Below, piece by piece: positions 24,583-33,250 of a stretch of DNA of 64,000 bases. Under the pieces are notes generated by a model. The model searched no databases. It was not told where the DNA came from and saw nothing but the letters and a program-made list of their open reading frames with translations. Positions within the stretch are counted from its first letter, which is position 1. The number at the start of each line of letters is the position of its first letter. Location: positions 20,197 to 84,196 of the forward strand of contig NZ_JAHRCY010000033.1 in assembly GCF_019083965.1 (NCBI RefSeq), written 5' to 3'. Source of the stretch: Catellatospora tritici (lineage in GTDB: Bacteria > Actinomycetota > Actinomycetes > Mycobacteriales > Micromonosporaceae). Position numbers and translations under genes: made by a program.

Positions 24583-26266
24583 GTCCACGGTGGCGGGCGC
24601 GCCGCCCGACCCGGACCTGCTGCGCGCGGTCCTGCCCGAAGCGGTGCTGACCGACCCGGACGACGATCCGGCGCGGCGGCTCGCGGCGGTGCTCGACCGC
24701 AGCGGCGGGACCGTGGACGGGATGCTGCGCCACGCCGCCCGGACCGCGCCGGGGCGGGCCGCGATCAAGTCGGGCCAGCGTACGGTGTCGTTCGCCGCGC
24801 TCGACGCGGCCGCGGACAACTTCGCCGCGGCCCTGCTGGAGCTGCTGCCGACTGGACACGGCGCCAACGCCCTGGGCGGGGCGTCCATGGTCGGGGTGGC
24901 CGCCGCGCTCGATCCGGCGTTCGCGGTCGCCTACTACGGCACCGTCCGGGCCGGACACGTCTGCGCGGTGGTCAACCCGCTGCAGGGCGCCGACGAACTG
25001 CACTGGGTGCTGGAGTCGGCCGACGTACGGGTGCTCGTCGCGGTCGCCGACATGGCCGACCGGCTGCGTGCCATCCGACTCGACCTGCCCAACCTGCGCC
25101 ACGTGGTGTACCTGGACCGGCCCGGCGAGGGCGGCCTGTTCACCCTGGCGGGCATGTCCCGGCGGCACCGGTCCGCCGAAGCGGCCGCGCACCGGACGGA
25201 TCCGGACGCGGCGGCGGTCGCGCAGTTCACCAGCGGCACCACCGGGCGGCCCAAGGCGGTGCTGCTCACGCACCGCAACGTGGTCTACAACGCGGCCCAG
25301 GTGGCGCTCGCGCACGGACTCGGGGCGACCACGGTCGGCCTCAACCACCTGCCCACGTACCACCCGATGCACCTGAACTCGGCCGTGTGCGCCGGGTCGA
25401 CCCAGGTGCTGGTCCCGGCCGGGGACCCGGCCGAGGCGGTGGCGCTGGCCCGCACCACCGGGGCCACCCACTTCTACAGCCTGCCGGTGCGGCTGGCGCG
25501 GATGGCCGCCGACCCGCGGCTGTCCGGCTGGCAGCTGCCGACCGCGCGGGCCGTGCTGTCCGGCGGATCGGCACTGTCGCCGTCCGCGGCGGCGCGGCTG
25601 TCGGCCGCGCTGGGCGTGCCGGTCATCCAGGGGTACGGCCTGGCCGAGACCTCACCGCTGACCCACTGCGACCGCATCGACGCGCCGCAGCCGGGCTCGG
25701 TCGGTCGGCCGGTCCCCGGCACCGGCTGCCGCGTGGTGGACCTCGACACCAGGCAGCCGCTGCCACCCGGCCAGCCCGGCGAGGTGCAGGTGTCCGGCCC
25801 GCAGGTGATGGCCGGGTACCTGGCCACCGACGGCTCGGTGCACCGGCCCGTCGACGTCGACGGCTGGTTCGACACCGGAGACGTGGGCTACCTCGACACC
25901 GACGGGGCGCTGTTCCTGGTCGACCGGCTAAAGGACGTCTTCAAGTGCGACAACTGGCTGGTGTCGCCGGTGGAGGTCGAGCGCACCGTGGCCAAGCATC
26001 CGGCCGTCGTGGACTGCATGGTGGTCGACCTGCCCCACCCCGAGCGCGGCGCGGTCGCGTACGCGTTGGTCGTGACCGACGACGACGACGTCACCGGCGA
26101 CGACATCACCGCCTTCGTCAACGGGCAGCTGCCCGACTACCAGCACCTGCACGGCATCGAACTGGTCCGGGAGATCCCGCGTTCGGCCACCGGCAAGGTG
26201 CGCCGCCGCGACATCCGTACCCAGCTGCACGGGCGGCTGTCCGCCGCCCACCAGAACACCGTCTGA
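24575..26266 (+). CDS. Acyl-CoA/ACP ligase of the ANL (AMP-binding) superfamily
   Basis: 563 aa from ATG 24575 (GGAGGAG upstream), overlapping the aromatase end. ANL motifs are present: FTSGTTGRPKAVLLTH (phosphate-binding), GYGLAETSPLTH, WFDTGDVGYLD, the hinge VDRLKDVFKCD and the C-terminal Lys loop SATGKVRRR. The enzyme adenylates a carboxylate and transfers it to CoA or a carrier thiol. In a minimal type II cluster this suggests a non-acetate starter or a post-PKS acid activation. The unusual C in the hinge DVFKCDNW region is noted. No separate starter ketosynthase III is seen. Confidence 0.9.
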   Translation: MRESTVAGAPPDPDLLRAVLPEAVLTDPDDDPARRLAAVLDRSGGTVDGMLRHAARTAPGRAAIKSGQRTVSFAALDAAADNFAAALLELLPTGHGANALGGASMVGVAAALDPAFAVAYYGTVRAGHVCAVVNPLQGADELHWVLESADVRVLVAVADMADRLRAIRLDLPNLRHVVYLDRPGEGGLFTLAGMSRRHRSAEAAAHRTDPDAAAVAQFTSGTTGRPKAVLLTHRNVVYNAAQVALAHGLGATTVGLNHLPTYHPMHLNSAVCAGSTQVLVPAGDPAEAVALARTTGATHFYSLPVRLARMAADPRLSGWQLPTARAVLSGGSALSPSAAARLSAALGVPVIQGYGLAETSPLTHCDRIDAPQPGSVGRPVPGTGCRVVDLDTRQPLPPGQPGEVQVSGPQVMAGYLATDGSVHRPVDVDGWFDTGDVGYLDTDGALFLVDRLKDVFKCDNWLVSPVEVERTVAKHPAVVDCMVVDLPHPERGAVAYALVVTDDDDVTGDDITAFVNGQLPDYQHLHGIELVREIPRSATGKVRRRDIRTQLHGRLSAAHQNTV

Positions 26267-26280
26267 ACAGGAGATTCATC

Positions 26281-26574
26281 ATGGTCACCTTCATCAATCG
26301 GCTCACCGTCCGCGGCGACGTCGCACAGTTCGAGCAGGTCATGCGCGACCTCAACAACTACATGGCGGCGCAGCCGGGCTTCCTCGGGCGCCAGTGCTAC
26401 CGCTCGCGGCGCGAACCCAACGTGTTCGTCGAGACCGTGCAGTGGGCCGACCCCGCCGACCACGCCAAAGCCGTGGCCACCGACGGATTCCGGGCTCACG
26501 TGCGGGAACTGGCCGCCGTGGCGGTGCCCGAGCACGACCTCTACGACGCGGTCGTCGAGCCCGTCGCCGCCTGA
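26281..26574 (+). CDS. Antibiotic biosynthesis monooxygenase (ABM) domain protein
   Basis: 97 aa. A small ferredoxin-like ABM fold: MVTFINRLTVRGDVAQFEQVM, then QPGFLGRQCYRSRREPNVFVETVQWAD and a final helix/strand. It is similar in size and pattern to ActVA-Orf6-type cofactor-free oxygenases and TcmI-like cyclases, so the reaction could be quinone-forming oxidation or ring closure. ATG 26281 follows CAGGAG. It lies 14 bp after the ligase. Confidence 0.85.
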   Translation: MVTFINRLTVRGDVAQFEQVMRDLNNYMAAQPGFLGRQCYRSRREPNVFVETVQWADPADHAKAVATDGFRAHVRELAAVAVPEHDLYDAVVEPVAA

Positions 26575-26607
26575 TCCCGTCGTGACCGTTCGGAAGGAGG
26601 CTCTGCC

Positions 26608-26868
26608 ATGTCCACCGTTTCCGACTTCACCATCGACGACGTACGGCGCGTGCTGCGCGACGTCGCCGGTGCCTCGAGCGTCGACCTCGACGGCGACATC
26701 AGCCAGACCAGCTTCGCCGACCTGGGCTACGACTCCCTGGCCCTGCTGGAGACCACCGCCCGCCTGCAGCGCGATCTGAGCATCAAGCTGCCCGACGACG
26801 CGGTGTTGGCGGTCCGCACACCGGCGCAGCTGATCGATCTGGTCAGCACGGCCCGGATCGCGTCGTGA
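26608..26868 (+). CDS. Acyl carrier protein of the type II PKS
   Basis: 86 aa. The phosphopantetheine site is Ser in DLGYDSLALLE, a classic actinomycete aromatic-PKS ACP signature. It carries malonyl and growing chains for KS-alpha/CLF. GGAAGGA precedes the ATG. Its stop overlaps the GTG of the carboxyltransferase gene (GTGA). Unlike many clusters it is not adjacent to the KS-CLF genes, being in the opposite operon. Confidence 0.95.
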   Translation: MSTVSDFTIDDVRRVLRDVAGASSVDLDGDISQTSFADLGYDSLALLETTARLQRDLSIKLPDDAVLAVRTPAQLIDLVSTARIAS

Positions 26869-28574
26869 ACGCGGCACAGGTCGACGACCCCACGACGCGG
26901 TGGGTGTCGTGCGGCCGGTGCCAGGGGGTCAGCTACGCCAAGCGCCTGGCCCGGGGGCACGGCGTGTGCCCCCGCTGCGGCCACTGTCAACCGCTGAGCG
27001 CCCCGGACCGGCTGGCCATGCTGGCCGATCCGGGCTCGGTCGAGCCGCTGGACCTCGTCGCCGTCGCCGAGGACCCGCTGGGCTTCACCGACCACAAGCC
27101 GTACCCGCAGCGCATGGCCGACGCCCGGCACGCCACCGGGCTGGCCGAGGCGGTGGTCTGCGCGCGGCTGCGGATCACCGGGGTGCCGGTGGTGGCCGCG
27201 GTGATGGACTTCCGATTCCTGGGCGGCAGCCTGTCCGCCGGGGTCGGTGAGCACATCACCCTGGCCGCCGAGACGGCCCTGGCCGAGCGGCTGCCGCTGC
27301 TGCTGGTCACCGCCTCGGGCGGGGTACGCATGCAGGAGGGCGTCATCGGCCTGATGCAGATGGCCAAGACCGCGCAGGCGCTGCACCAGCTCGACGAGGC
27401 GGGACTGCCGACGTTGTGCCTGGTCACCGACCCGACCTACGGGGGAGTGGCGGCGTCGTACGCGATGCTCGGCGACGTCCTGGTCGCCGAGCCCGGCGCC
27501 CGACTCGGCTTCGCCGGGCCGCGGGTCATCTCGCAGACCATCGGCGAGCAGTTGCCGCCCGGCTTCCAGACCGCCGAGAAGCTGCTCGAACACGGCTTCC
27601 TGGACCTGATCTGCCCGCGTCCGACGCTGCGGCACCGCCTCGGGCGGCTGCTGTCCATCGCCACCCGACGCCCGGCCGACCAGCCACCGGAACCGGTGGC
27701 ACCGGTGGTGGTCCGGGAGCCGGAGCGGCTGCCCGAACGCAGCGCCTGGGAGGCGGTGCGCCGGGCCCGCGACATCCGGCGGCCCACCACCTCGGACTAC
27801 CTGTCGCTGATGCTCGACGACTTCGAGGAGCTGCACGGCGATCGGGTCGGCGGCGACTGTCCGGCGATCATCGGCGGCGTCGGGCGGCTCAACGGCAGCC
27901 CGGTGCTGGTGATCGGGCATGAGAAGGGCCACAACACCCGGGAGCTGGCCGCCCGCAACTACGGCATGGCGCATCCGGCGGGCTACCGCAAGGCGGCCCG
28001 GCTGCTGCGGCTGGCCGCCAAGTGGGGGCTGCCGGTGGTGACGCTGGTGGACACGCCCGGGGCGTACCCGGGCGTGGACGCCGAGCAGCGTGGCCAGGCC
28101 ACCGCGATCGCGGAGAACCTGCGCCTCATGGGCTCGCTGCCCGTCCCGGTGGTCACCGTGGTCACCGGCGAGGGGTGCAGCGGCGGCGCGCTGGGGATAG
28201 CCGTGGCCGATCGGGTGCTCATGCTCGAACACGCCGTATACACCGTCATCAGCCCCGAGGGGTGCGCCGCGATCCTGTGGCGTGACCCGGCCGCCGCGCC
28301 CGCGGCCGCCCAGGCGCTGCGCATCGACGCGCGGTCGCTGCTGGAACTCGGGGTCGTCGAGGGCGTCATCTTGGAGCCGCCCGGCGGCGCCGAGGCCGAC
28401 CATGCCGCCGCCGCCCTGCTGCTGCGCGACGCGGTCCATGCCGAACTGGCCGAACTGGCCGGATGTCACGGGACCGCACTGGTCGCCGCGCGCCGCGCCC
28501 GGTTCCGCCGGTTCGGTCGACGGCACCAGCAAGCCGAAGAGCTGCTGGTCAGCACTGAAGGAGGGGTACGGTGA
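26865..28574 (+). CDS. Fused acetyl-CoA carboxylase carboxyltransferase (AccD-AccA)
   Basis: 569 aa. Residues 16-38 form the AccD zinc ribbon (Cys16, Cys19, Cys35, Cys38). About 90-260 is the beta crotonase-fold domain (SASGGVRMQEG type segment seen as TASGGVRMQEG). From about 300 to 540 is the alpha subunit (DELHGDR-type motif ELHGDRVGGDCPAIIGG, PGAYPGVDAEQRGQ, GEGCSGGALGI). It transfers carboxyl from carboxybiotin to acetyl-CoA to give malonyl-CoA. The fusion of both subunits with dedicated BCCP and BC downstream makes a cluster-specific malonyl-CoA supply. Start GTG 26865 is coupled to the ACP stop. Confidence 0.93.
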   Translation: MNAAQVDDPTTRWVSCGRCQGVSYAKRLARGHGVCPRCGHCQPLSAPDRLAMLADPGSVEPLDLVAVAEDPLGFTDHKPYPQRMADARHATGLAEAVVCARLRITGVPVVAAVMDFRFLGGSLSAGVGEHITLAAETALAERLPLLLVTASGGVRMQEGVIGLMQMAKTAQALHQLDEAGLPTLCLVTDPTYGGVAASYAMLGDVLVAEPGARLGFAGPRVISQTIGEQLPPGFQTAEKLLEHGFLDLICPRPTLRHRLGRLLSIATRRPADQPPEPVAPVVVREPERLPERSAWEAVRRARDIRRPTTSDYLSLMLDDFEELHGDRVGGDCPAIIGGVGRLNGSPVLVIGHEKGHNTRELAARNYGMAHPAGYRKAARLLRLAAKWGLPVVTLVDTPGAYPGVDAEQRGQATAIAENLRLMGSLPVPVVTVVTGEGCSGGALGIAVADRVLMLEHAVYTVISPEGCAAILWRDPAAAPAAAQALRIDARSLLELGVVEGVILEPPGGAEADHAAAALLLRDAVHAELAELAGCHGTALVAARRARFRRFGRRHQQAEELLVSTEGGVR

Positions 28575-29173
28575 CCGGTCTTCTCGATCCGTCCATGCCC
28601 GCGATGACCTGCCCCGGCGAGCAACTCGCCGGACTGCCCGAGGTGGGGCGCACCGTCGCCGACGACCTCGACGACGTACGCCGCAGTGCCCAGCAGTTGC
28701 TGGCCGAGGTGGACACCCCGCCCAGCGCGCTGCGCATCCGGGCCGGGGAGGTGGTGGTGGAGATGGAGTGGGCCAGAGCTGCGGCTGTGGTGGCGCCCGC
28801 ACCGTACCTGCCGACCGTGGCGGCGCCCGCACCGTACGTGGTGCCCGCGCCCGTCGCGCCACCCGCCCCGGCGCAGGCCACGGCGCCCGAAGCGGTCGAG
28901 GCACCGGCAGCGCCGCCGGTCGGCCAGCTCGACCTGTGCGCCACCACGGTCGGCACCTTCTACCGGGCACCGGAGCCCGGCACGGCGCCGTTCGTGATGG
29001 AGGGCGACGTGGTCCAGCGCGGCCAGCAGGTCGCGATCATCGAGGTGATGAAGCTGATGATCCCGGTCGAGGCGGAGGCCGACGGCCGGATCGTGGCGAT
29101 CCACGCCGCCGACGGCACCTCCGTCGAGTACGGCGACCGCCTGTTCAGCCTCGCCGCCGGACACGACCGGTAA
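28571..29173 (+). CDS. accB: Biotin carboxyl carrier protein of acetyl-CoA carboxylase
   Basis: 200 aa. The biotinylation motif is EVMKLM with Lys161, in a C-terminal biotinyl/lipoyl domain (about 120-195). The N-terminal 65 residues are helical, resembling the part of AccB that docks on biotin carboxylase. A Pro/Ala-rich linker with repeated APAPY segments lies between. GTG 28571 overlaps the previous stop. It acts with the flanking carboxyltransferase and biotin carboxylase. Confidence 0.92.
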   Translation: MTGLLDPSMPAMTCPGEQLAGLPEVGRTVADDLDDVRRSAQQLLAEVDTPPSALRIRAGEVVVEMEWARAAAVVAPAPYLPTVAAPAPYVVPAPVAPPAPAQATAPEAVEAPAAPPVGQLDLCATTVGTFYRAPEPGTAPFVMEGDVVQRGQQVAIIEVMKLMIPVEAEADGRIVAIHAADGTSVEYGDRLFSLAAGHDR

Positions 29174-29185
29174 CGGGGGAGAACC

Positions 29186-30547
29186 GTGTTCACCACCGTA
29201 CTGATCGCCAATCGGGGCGAGATCGCCCTGCGGATCGCCCGTACCTGCCGGGAGCTGGGGCTGCGGGTCGTGGCCGTCTACTCCACGGAGGACCGGGACT
29301 CGGCCGTGGTGCAGGCCGCCGACGACGCGGTCTGCATCGGGCCGGGCCCGGCCCGCAGCAGCTACCTCGACATCGCCGCGATCCTGGAGGCGGCCCGGCG
29401 CACCGGCGCCGACGCGGTGCACCCCGGCTACGGGTTCCTGTCCGAGGTGGGCGACTTCGCCGAGGCGTGTGAGGCGTACGGCATCACGTTCGTGGGCCCG
29501 CCCGCCAACGTGATCGACCAGTTGGGCGACAAGGCCGTCGCCCGCGCCACCATGGCCGCGGCCGGGCTGCCCGTGCTGCCCGGCAGCACCGGCCCGGTGA
29601 CCTGCCCGGACGGGGCGGCGAAGCTGGCCGCCGAGATCGGCTACCCGGTGATGGTGAAGGCCGTCGCCGGGGGTGGCGGCCGGGGCATGGTCGCCATCAC
29701 CGATCCGGACCAGTTCCTCGCGCAGCTGCGCGAGGCCCGCAGCACCGCGCAGAGCCTGTTCGGCGACGACCGGCTCTACCTGGAGCGGTTCCTGCCCTCG
29801 GCGCGCCACGTCGAGGTGCAGGTGCTGTGCGACCAGTACGGCGGCGCCGTCCACCTGGGCCAGCGGGACTGCTCGGCGCAACGGCGCCGCCAGAAGATCA
29901 TCGAGGAGACGCCGGCGCCGCTGCTGCCGGAGGCGACCACGCGGGCCATGGGCGAGGCCGCCCTGCGCGGCGCGCTGGCCGCGGGCTACGTCGGGGCGGG
30001 CACGTTCGAGTTCCTGGTCGACCCCGACGGCGGCTACCACTTCATGGAGATCAACTGCCGGATCCAGGTCGAGCACCCGGTCACCGAGCTCACCCACGGC
30101 GTCGACATCGTCCGCCAGCAACTGCTGGTCGCGGCGGGCGAACGGCTGGAACTCACCCAGGAGACGCTGGTCCCGCACGGGGCCGCGATCGAGTGCCGGA
30201 TCAACGCCGAGGACCCGAGCCGGGGCTTCGTGCCCGCGCCGGGGCGGATAGAGAAGCTGCGGCTGCCCGGCGGACCGTTCGTCCGGGTCGACACCGACGC
30301 GTACGCCGGCGGTCGGGTCTCGCCCGCCTACGACCCGCTGCTGGCCAAGTTGTGCGTCTGGGCACCCGACCGGGCCCAGGCCCTGGCCCGGATGCGCCGG
30401 GCCCTGACCGAGTTCCACGCCGAAGGGCCGGGGCTGGCCACCAACCGCGACTTCCTGCTGTCCGTGCTGGACCATCCGCGGTTCATCGCGGGCACGCACG
30501 ACACGTCGCTGGTCGGCGAACTCACCGCCGAGCCCGTACCGGCCTGA
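29186..30547 (+). CDS. accC: Biotin carboxylase subunit of acetyl-CoA carboxylase
   Basis: 453 aa, full length for AccC. It has the N-terminal ANRGEIALRIARTCRELGL, ATP-grasp glycine loop KAVAGGGGRGM, the catalytic stretch HVEVQVLCDQYGGAVHLGQR and QRRRQKIIEE, then EINCRIQVEHPVTE and the C-terminal ECRINAEDP. It carboxylates biotin on BCCP using ATP and bicarbonate. GTG 29186 follows GGGGGA and lies 12 bp after accB. The stop codon TGA lies in the first unit of a 26-bp tandem repeat. Confidence 0.95.
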   Translation: MFTTVLIANRGEIALRIARTCRELGLRVVAVYSTEDRDSAVVQAADDAVCIGPGPARSSYLDIAAILEAARRTGADAVHPGYGFLSEVGDFAEACEAYGITFVGPPANVIDQLGDKAVARATMAAAGLPVLPGSTGPVTCPDGAAKLAAEIGYPVMVKAVAGGGGRGMVAITDPDQFLAQLREARSTAQSLFGDDRLYLERFLPSARHVEVQVLCDQYGGAVHLGQRDCSAQRRRQKIIEETPAPLLPEATTRAMGEAALRGALAAGYVGAGTFEFLVDPDGGYHFMEINCRIQVEHPVTELTHGVDIVRQQLLVAAGERLELTQETLVPHGAAIECRINAEDPSRGFVPAPGRIEKLRLPGGPFVRVDTDAYAGGRVSPAYDPLLAKLCVWAPDRAQALARMRRALTEFHAEGPGLATNRDFLLSVLDHPRFIAGTHDTSLVGELTAEPVPA

Positions 30548-30617
30548 CGGTCACGAGTTCCAGCTCGGCCTGAGGGCCGCGAGTTCCAGCTCGGCCTGAC
30601 GGCCGCGAGTTGCACGG
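30540..30617. repeat. 26-bp tandem repeat spanning the accC stop codon, 3 copies
   Basis: Units start at 30540, 30566 and 30592 with CGGCCTGA(C/G)GG. The first includes the accC stop TGA and each copy repeats it. The middle part reads CGAGTTCCAGCT in the first two units and is altered in the third. Confidence 0.9.
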
Positions 30618-30632
30618 AGAGGAGGCGGCGCC

Positions 30633-31871
30633 ATGGCGACCCTGTCGACCGACGTCTGCGTGGTCGGGGCCGGACCGGCCGGGCTGGCCATGGCGCTGCT
30701 GCTCGCCCGCTCCGGCGTGGACGTGGTGCTGGCCGAGAAGTCGACCTCGTTCGACCGGTCGTTCCGCGGCGAACTGCTGCAACCGGGCGGGCAGGCCGTG
30801 CTCGACCAGCTCGGCGTGCTGGAACCTGCCCGCGCCTGGGGCAGCCACGCGCACGAGCGGCTGCAACTGCACAACCACGGCAGGCAGGTGCTGGTGGTCG
30901 ATTACGGGACGCTGCCCGGCCCGTACGGCCGCCTGCTCGCCATCGCGCAGCCGAATCTGCTGCGGGAGCTGCTGGCCGCCTGCCGCCGGCAGCCGCTGTT
31001 CCGCTATCTGGAGGGTCACCGGGTCACCGACCTGCTGCGCACCCCGCAGGGGGTACGCGGGGCGGTGTTCGCCGGGCCGGACGGGCCGGTCACGGTCAAC
31101 TCCCGTTGCGTGATCGGGGCCGACGGGCGTTACTCCAAGACCCGGCAGCTGGCGGGCATCCGCTACGACCGCCGCGAGGCGGCCGACTTCGACCTGCTGT
31201 GGTTCCGGCTGCCCGCGCCCGGCGGCGCCCCGACGGCGCTGACCGTACGCGGCGGGGGCGGGCGGATGCTGGTCAGCCACGGGGTCCACCCCGACACGGT
31301 GCAGCTGGGGTGGGCGCTGCCGCACGGCGGCTACCCCGAGTTCGCCGAGCGGCCGTTCGAGCGGTTCCGCGACGAGCTGTGCCGGGCGGCGCCGGAGTAC
31401 GCCGACGGCGTCCGTACCCATCTGAACAGCCTGGCCGACGTCAGCCTGCTGGACGTCTTCACCGGCACCGCGCGGCGCTGGTCCCGCGACGGCCTGCTGC
31501 TGCTCGGCGACGCCGCGCACACGCACGGCCCGCTCGGCGCCCAGGGCATCAACCTGGCCCTGCAGGACGCGGTGCTGGCCCACCCGGTGCTGGTGGCGCA
31601 GCTGCGCACGCCGGGCACCGACGTGGTCCGCGCCGAGGCGCTACAGCCCTACATCGAGCCGCGCACCGACGACGCGCACCGGGTGATCCGGTTCCAGCAG
31701 TCGCAGGCGCGCAGCGCGCTGGGCAGCGGACGGCCGCTGGCCGACGCCGCCCGGCGCACCGCCACCGCCCTGATCGGGCGCACACCGCTGCGCCACCGCC
31801 TGACGCGCCTGCTCTGCTACGGCAACCCGCGCGCCCAGGTACGCACCGACCTGTTCACCACCACAACCTGA
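30633..31871 (+). CDS. FAD-dependent aromatic polyketide monooxygenase (PHBH-like)
   Basis: 412 aa. The N-terminal Rossmann motif is VVGAGPAGLAMALLLARSG. A central DG-type motif appears as CVIGADGRYSKTRQLAG. The FAD ribityl motif is LLLLGDAAHTHGPLGAQGINLALQDA. This is the class A flavin hydroxylase family that oxidises aromatic rings in polyketide pathways using NAD(P)H and O2. The C-terminal extra thioredoxin-like domain of RdmE/PgaE types is absent, so it resembles the shorter PHBH or UbiH form. ATG 30633 is preceded by GGAGAGGAGG. Confidence 0.92.
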   Translation: MATLSTDVCVVGAGPAGLAMALLLARSGVDVVLAEKSTSFDRSFRGELLQPGGQAVLDQLGVLEPARAWGSHAHERLQLHNHGRQVLVVDYGTLPGPYGRLLAIAQPNLLRELLAACRRQPLFRYLEGHRVTDLLRTPQGVRGAVFAGPDGPVTVNSRCVIGADGRYSKTRQLAGIRYDRREAADFDLLWFRLPAPGGAPTALTVRGGGGRMLVSHGVHPDTVQLGWALPHGGYPEFAERPFERFRDELCRAAPEYADGVRTHLNSLADVSLLDVFTGTARRWSRDGLLLLGDAAHTHGPLGAQGINLALQDAVLAHPVLVAQLRTPGTDVVRAEALQPYIEPRTDDAHRVIRFQQSQARSALGSGRPLADAARRTATALIGRTPLRHRLTRLLCYGNPRAQVRTDLFTTTT

Positions 31872-31880
31872 GGAGCCCGC

Positions 31881-32648
31881 ATGCGCATGATCGACCTGTC
31901 CACAGCCGTGGACGCGGCCGCCTGGGAGCCCGAACCGGTGCTCCACGAGATCGTGACCCCCGCCGAGGGCGCGGTGCACATGGCCGAGGAGATGAAGCTG
32001 CACTTCGGAGTCGACTTCGACCCGGCCGTGCTGCCCGACGGCGAACTGCTGTCCATCGACACGCTCAAGCTCACCACGCACACCGGCACCCACATCGACG
32101 CGCCGTCGCACTACGGCAGCACGGCGACCTACGGCGTGCCACGCCACATCGACCAGATGCCGCTGGAGTGGTTCCACCGCCCGGGGGTACGGCTGGACCT
32201 GACCGGCGCCGAGGGCGACACCGTCGACGCGGACTTCCTGGACAAGGAGTTCGCCCGTATCGGCTACCGCCCGAACCCGCTGGACATCGTGCTGCTGCAC
32301 ACCGGCGCCTCGGCCTGGTCGGGCACCCAGCGCTACTTCACCGACTTCAAGGGCCTGGACGCCTCGGCCACCCACTTCCTGCTCGACCTGGGCATCCGGG
32401 TCATCGGCACGGACGCGTTCAGCCTGGACGCGCCGTTCGGCAAGATGCTCGCCAAGTTCAAGGAGACCGGCGACCGGGGCGTGCTGTGGCCGGCCCACTT
32501 CACCGGCCGCGAGCGCGAGTTCTGCCAGATCGAACGGCTGGCCAACCTGGACGCCCTGCCGGAGCCCTACGGCTTCACCGTCTCCTGCTTCCCGATCAAG
32601 ATCAAAGGCGCCGGGGCCGGCTGGACCCGCGCCGTCGCCCTGCTCTGA
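31881..32648 (+). CDS. Metal-dependent cyclase family protein (PF04199)
   Basis: 255 aa. The signature HTGTHIDAPSH (His67, His71, Asp73, His77) is the Mn/Zn-binding motif shared by kynurenine formamidase and the putative cyclase family. Further conserved parts are VDADFLDKEF, VLLHTGASAW and GTDAFSLDAPFG. Members in aromatic polyketide clusters assist later ring closures; hydrolase activity is the alternative. ATG 31881 lies 9 bp after the monooxygenase stop with GAGGAG upstream. Confidence 0.88.
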   Translation: MRMIDLSTAVDAAAWEPEPVLHEIVTPAEGAVHMAEEMKLHFGVDFDPAVLPDGELLSIDTLKLTTHTGTHIDAPSHYGSTATYGVPRHIDQMPLEWFHRPGVRLDLTGAEGDTVDADFLDKEFARIGYRPNPLDIVLLHTGASAWSGTQRYFTDFKGLDASATHFLLDLGIRVIGTDAFSLDAPFGKMLAKFKETGDRGVLWPAHFTGREREFCQIERLANLDALPEPYGFTVSCFPIKIKGAGAGWTRAVALL

Positions 32649-32674
32649 CCCGTCTTCTCTCGGAAGGAACCACC

Positions 32675-33133
32675 ATGGCACTGACCGCGCTCAACCAGAC
32701 CCTCGACACCGCCCCGCTGTACGTCGCCGTCCAGCAGTTCTACGCCCGCCACATGCAACTGCTCGACGAGGGCGACCCGGACCAGTGGGCCGCCACGTTC
32801 ACCGAGGACGGCAGCTTCCACGCCCCGGGCATGCCTCAGCCCGTACGCGGGCGGGCGGTGCTGGCCCAGGCTGTCCGGGACACCCGGGCCAAGCTGGCCG
32901 AGCAGGGCGAGATCCGGCGGCACTGGCACGGGATGGTGAAGGTGGCGCCCGCCGCCGACGGCTCCCTGGACGTACGCTGCTACGCCATCGTGATCCAGGT
33001 GGCCGCCGACGGCACCCCGCGCCTGCACCGGCACTGTGTCTGTCAGGACAACCTGGTCCCGTCGGTGGACAGCCCCGACGGCTGGCTCGTCCGCTCCCGC
33101 CAGGTCTCCCTGGACCCTCTCGCCACCGCCTAA
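32675..33133 (+). CDS. SnoaL-like/NTF2-fold protein
   Basis: 152 aa. The cone-like alpha+beta fold is suggested by VAVQQFYARHMQLLDEGDPDQWAATFTEDGSFHAPG followed by strands with RRHWHGMVKV and DVRCYAIVIQV. NTF2-like proteins in polyketide clusters act as cyclases (SnoaL/AknH type), hydroxylases (AclR/SnoaL2 type) or ketosteroid-isomerase-like enzymes. It also resembles small subunits of ring-hydroxylating dioxygenases, but no large subunit is present. It is the last gene of the operon. Confidence 0.85.
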   Translation: MALTALNQTLDTAPLYVAVQQFYARHMQLLDEGDPDQWAATFTEDGSFHAPGMPQPVRGRAVLAQAVRDTRAKLAEQGEIRRHWHGMVKVAPAADGSLDVRCYAIVIQVAADGTPRLHRHCVCQDNLVPSVDSPDGWLVRSRQVSLDPLATA

Positions 33134-33170
33134 CCCCCGCCCACCTAAGCCCCATCCCAGCCCCGCCCAG

Positions 33171-33212
33171 CCCAGCCCAGCTCCGGCCCGGCCCAGCCCA
33201 GCTCCGGCCCGG
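33171..33212. repeat. 21-bp direct repeat, 2 copies
   Basis: Two exact head-to-tail copies of a 21-mer beginning CCCAGCCCAGCTCCGG at 33171 and 33192, in the downstream region of the polyketide operon. The surrounding 33134-33250 is G-poor, C-rich simple sequence without a gene. Confidence 0.85.
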
Positions 33213-33250
33213 CCCGGCCGGCCTGGTCCCGCCCCGATCGCAAGATCGGC

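Noticed and set aside
28466..30499. 677-aa minus-strand frame over accB/accC
   Set aside because: Antisense shadow of conserved biotin carboxylase genes.
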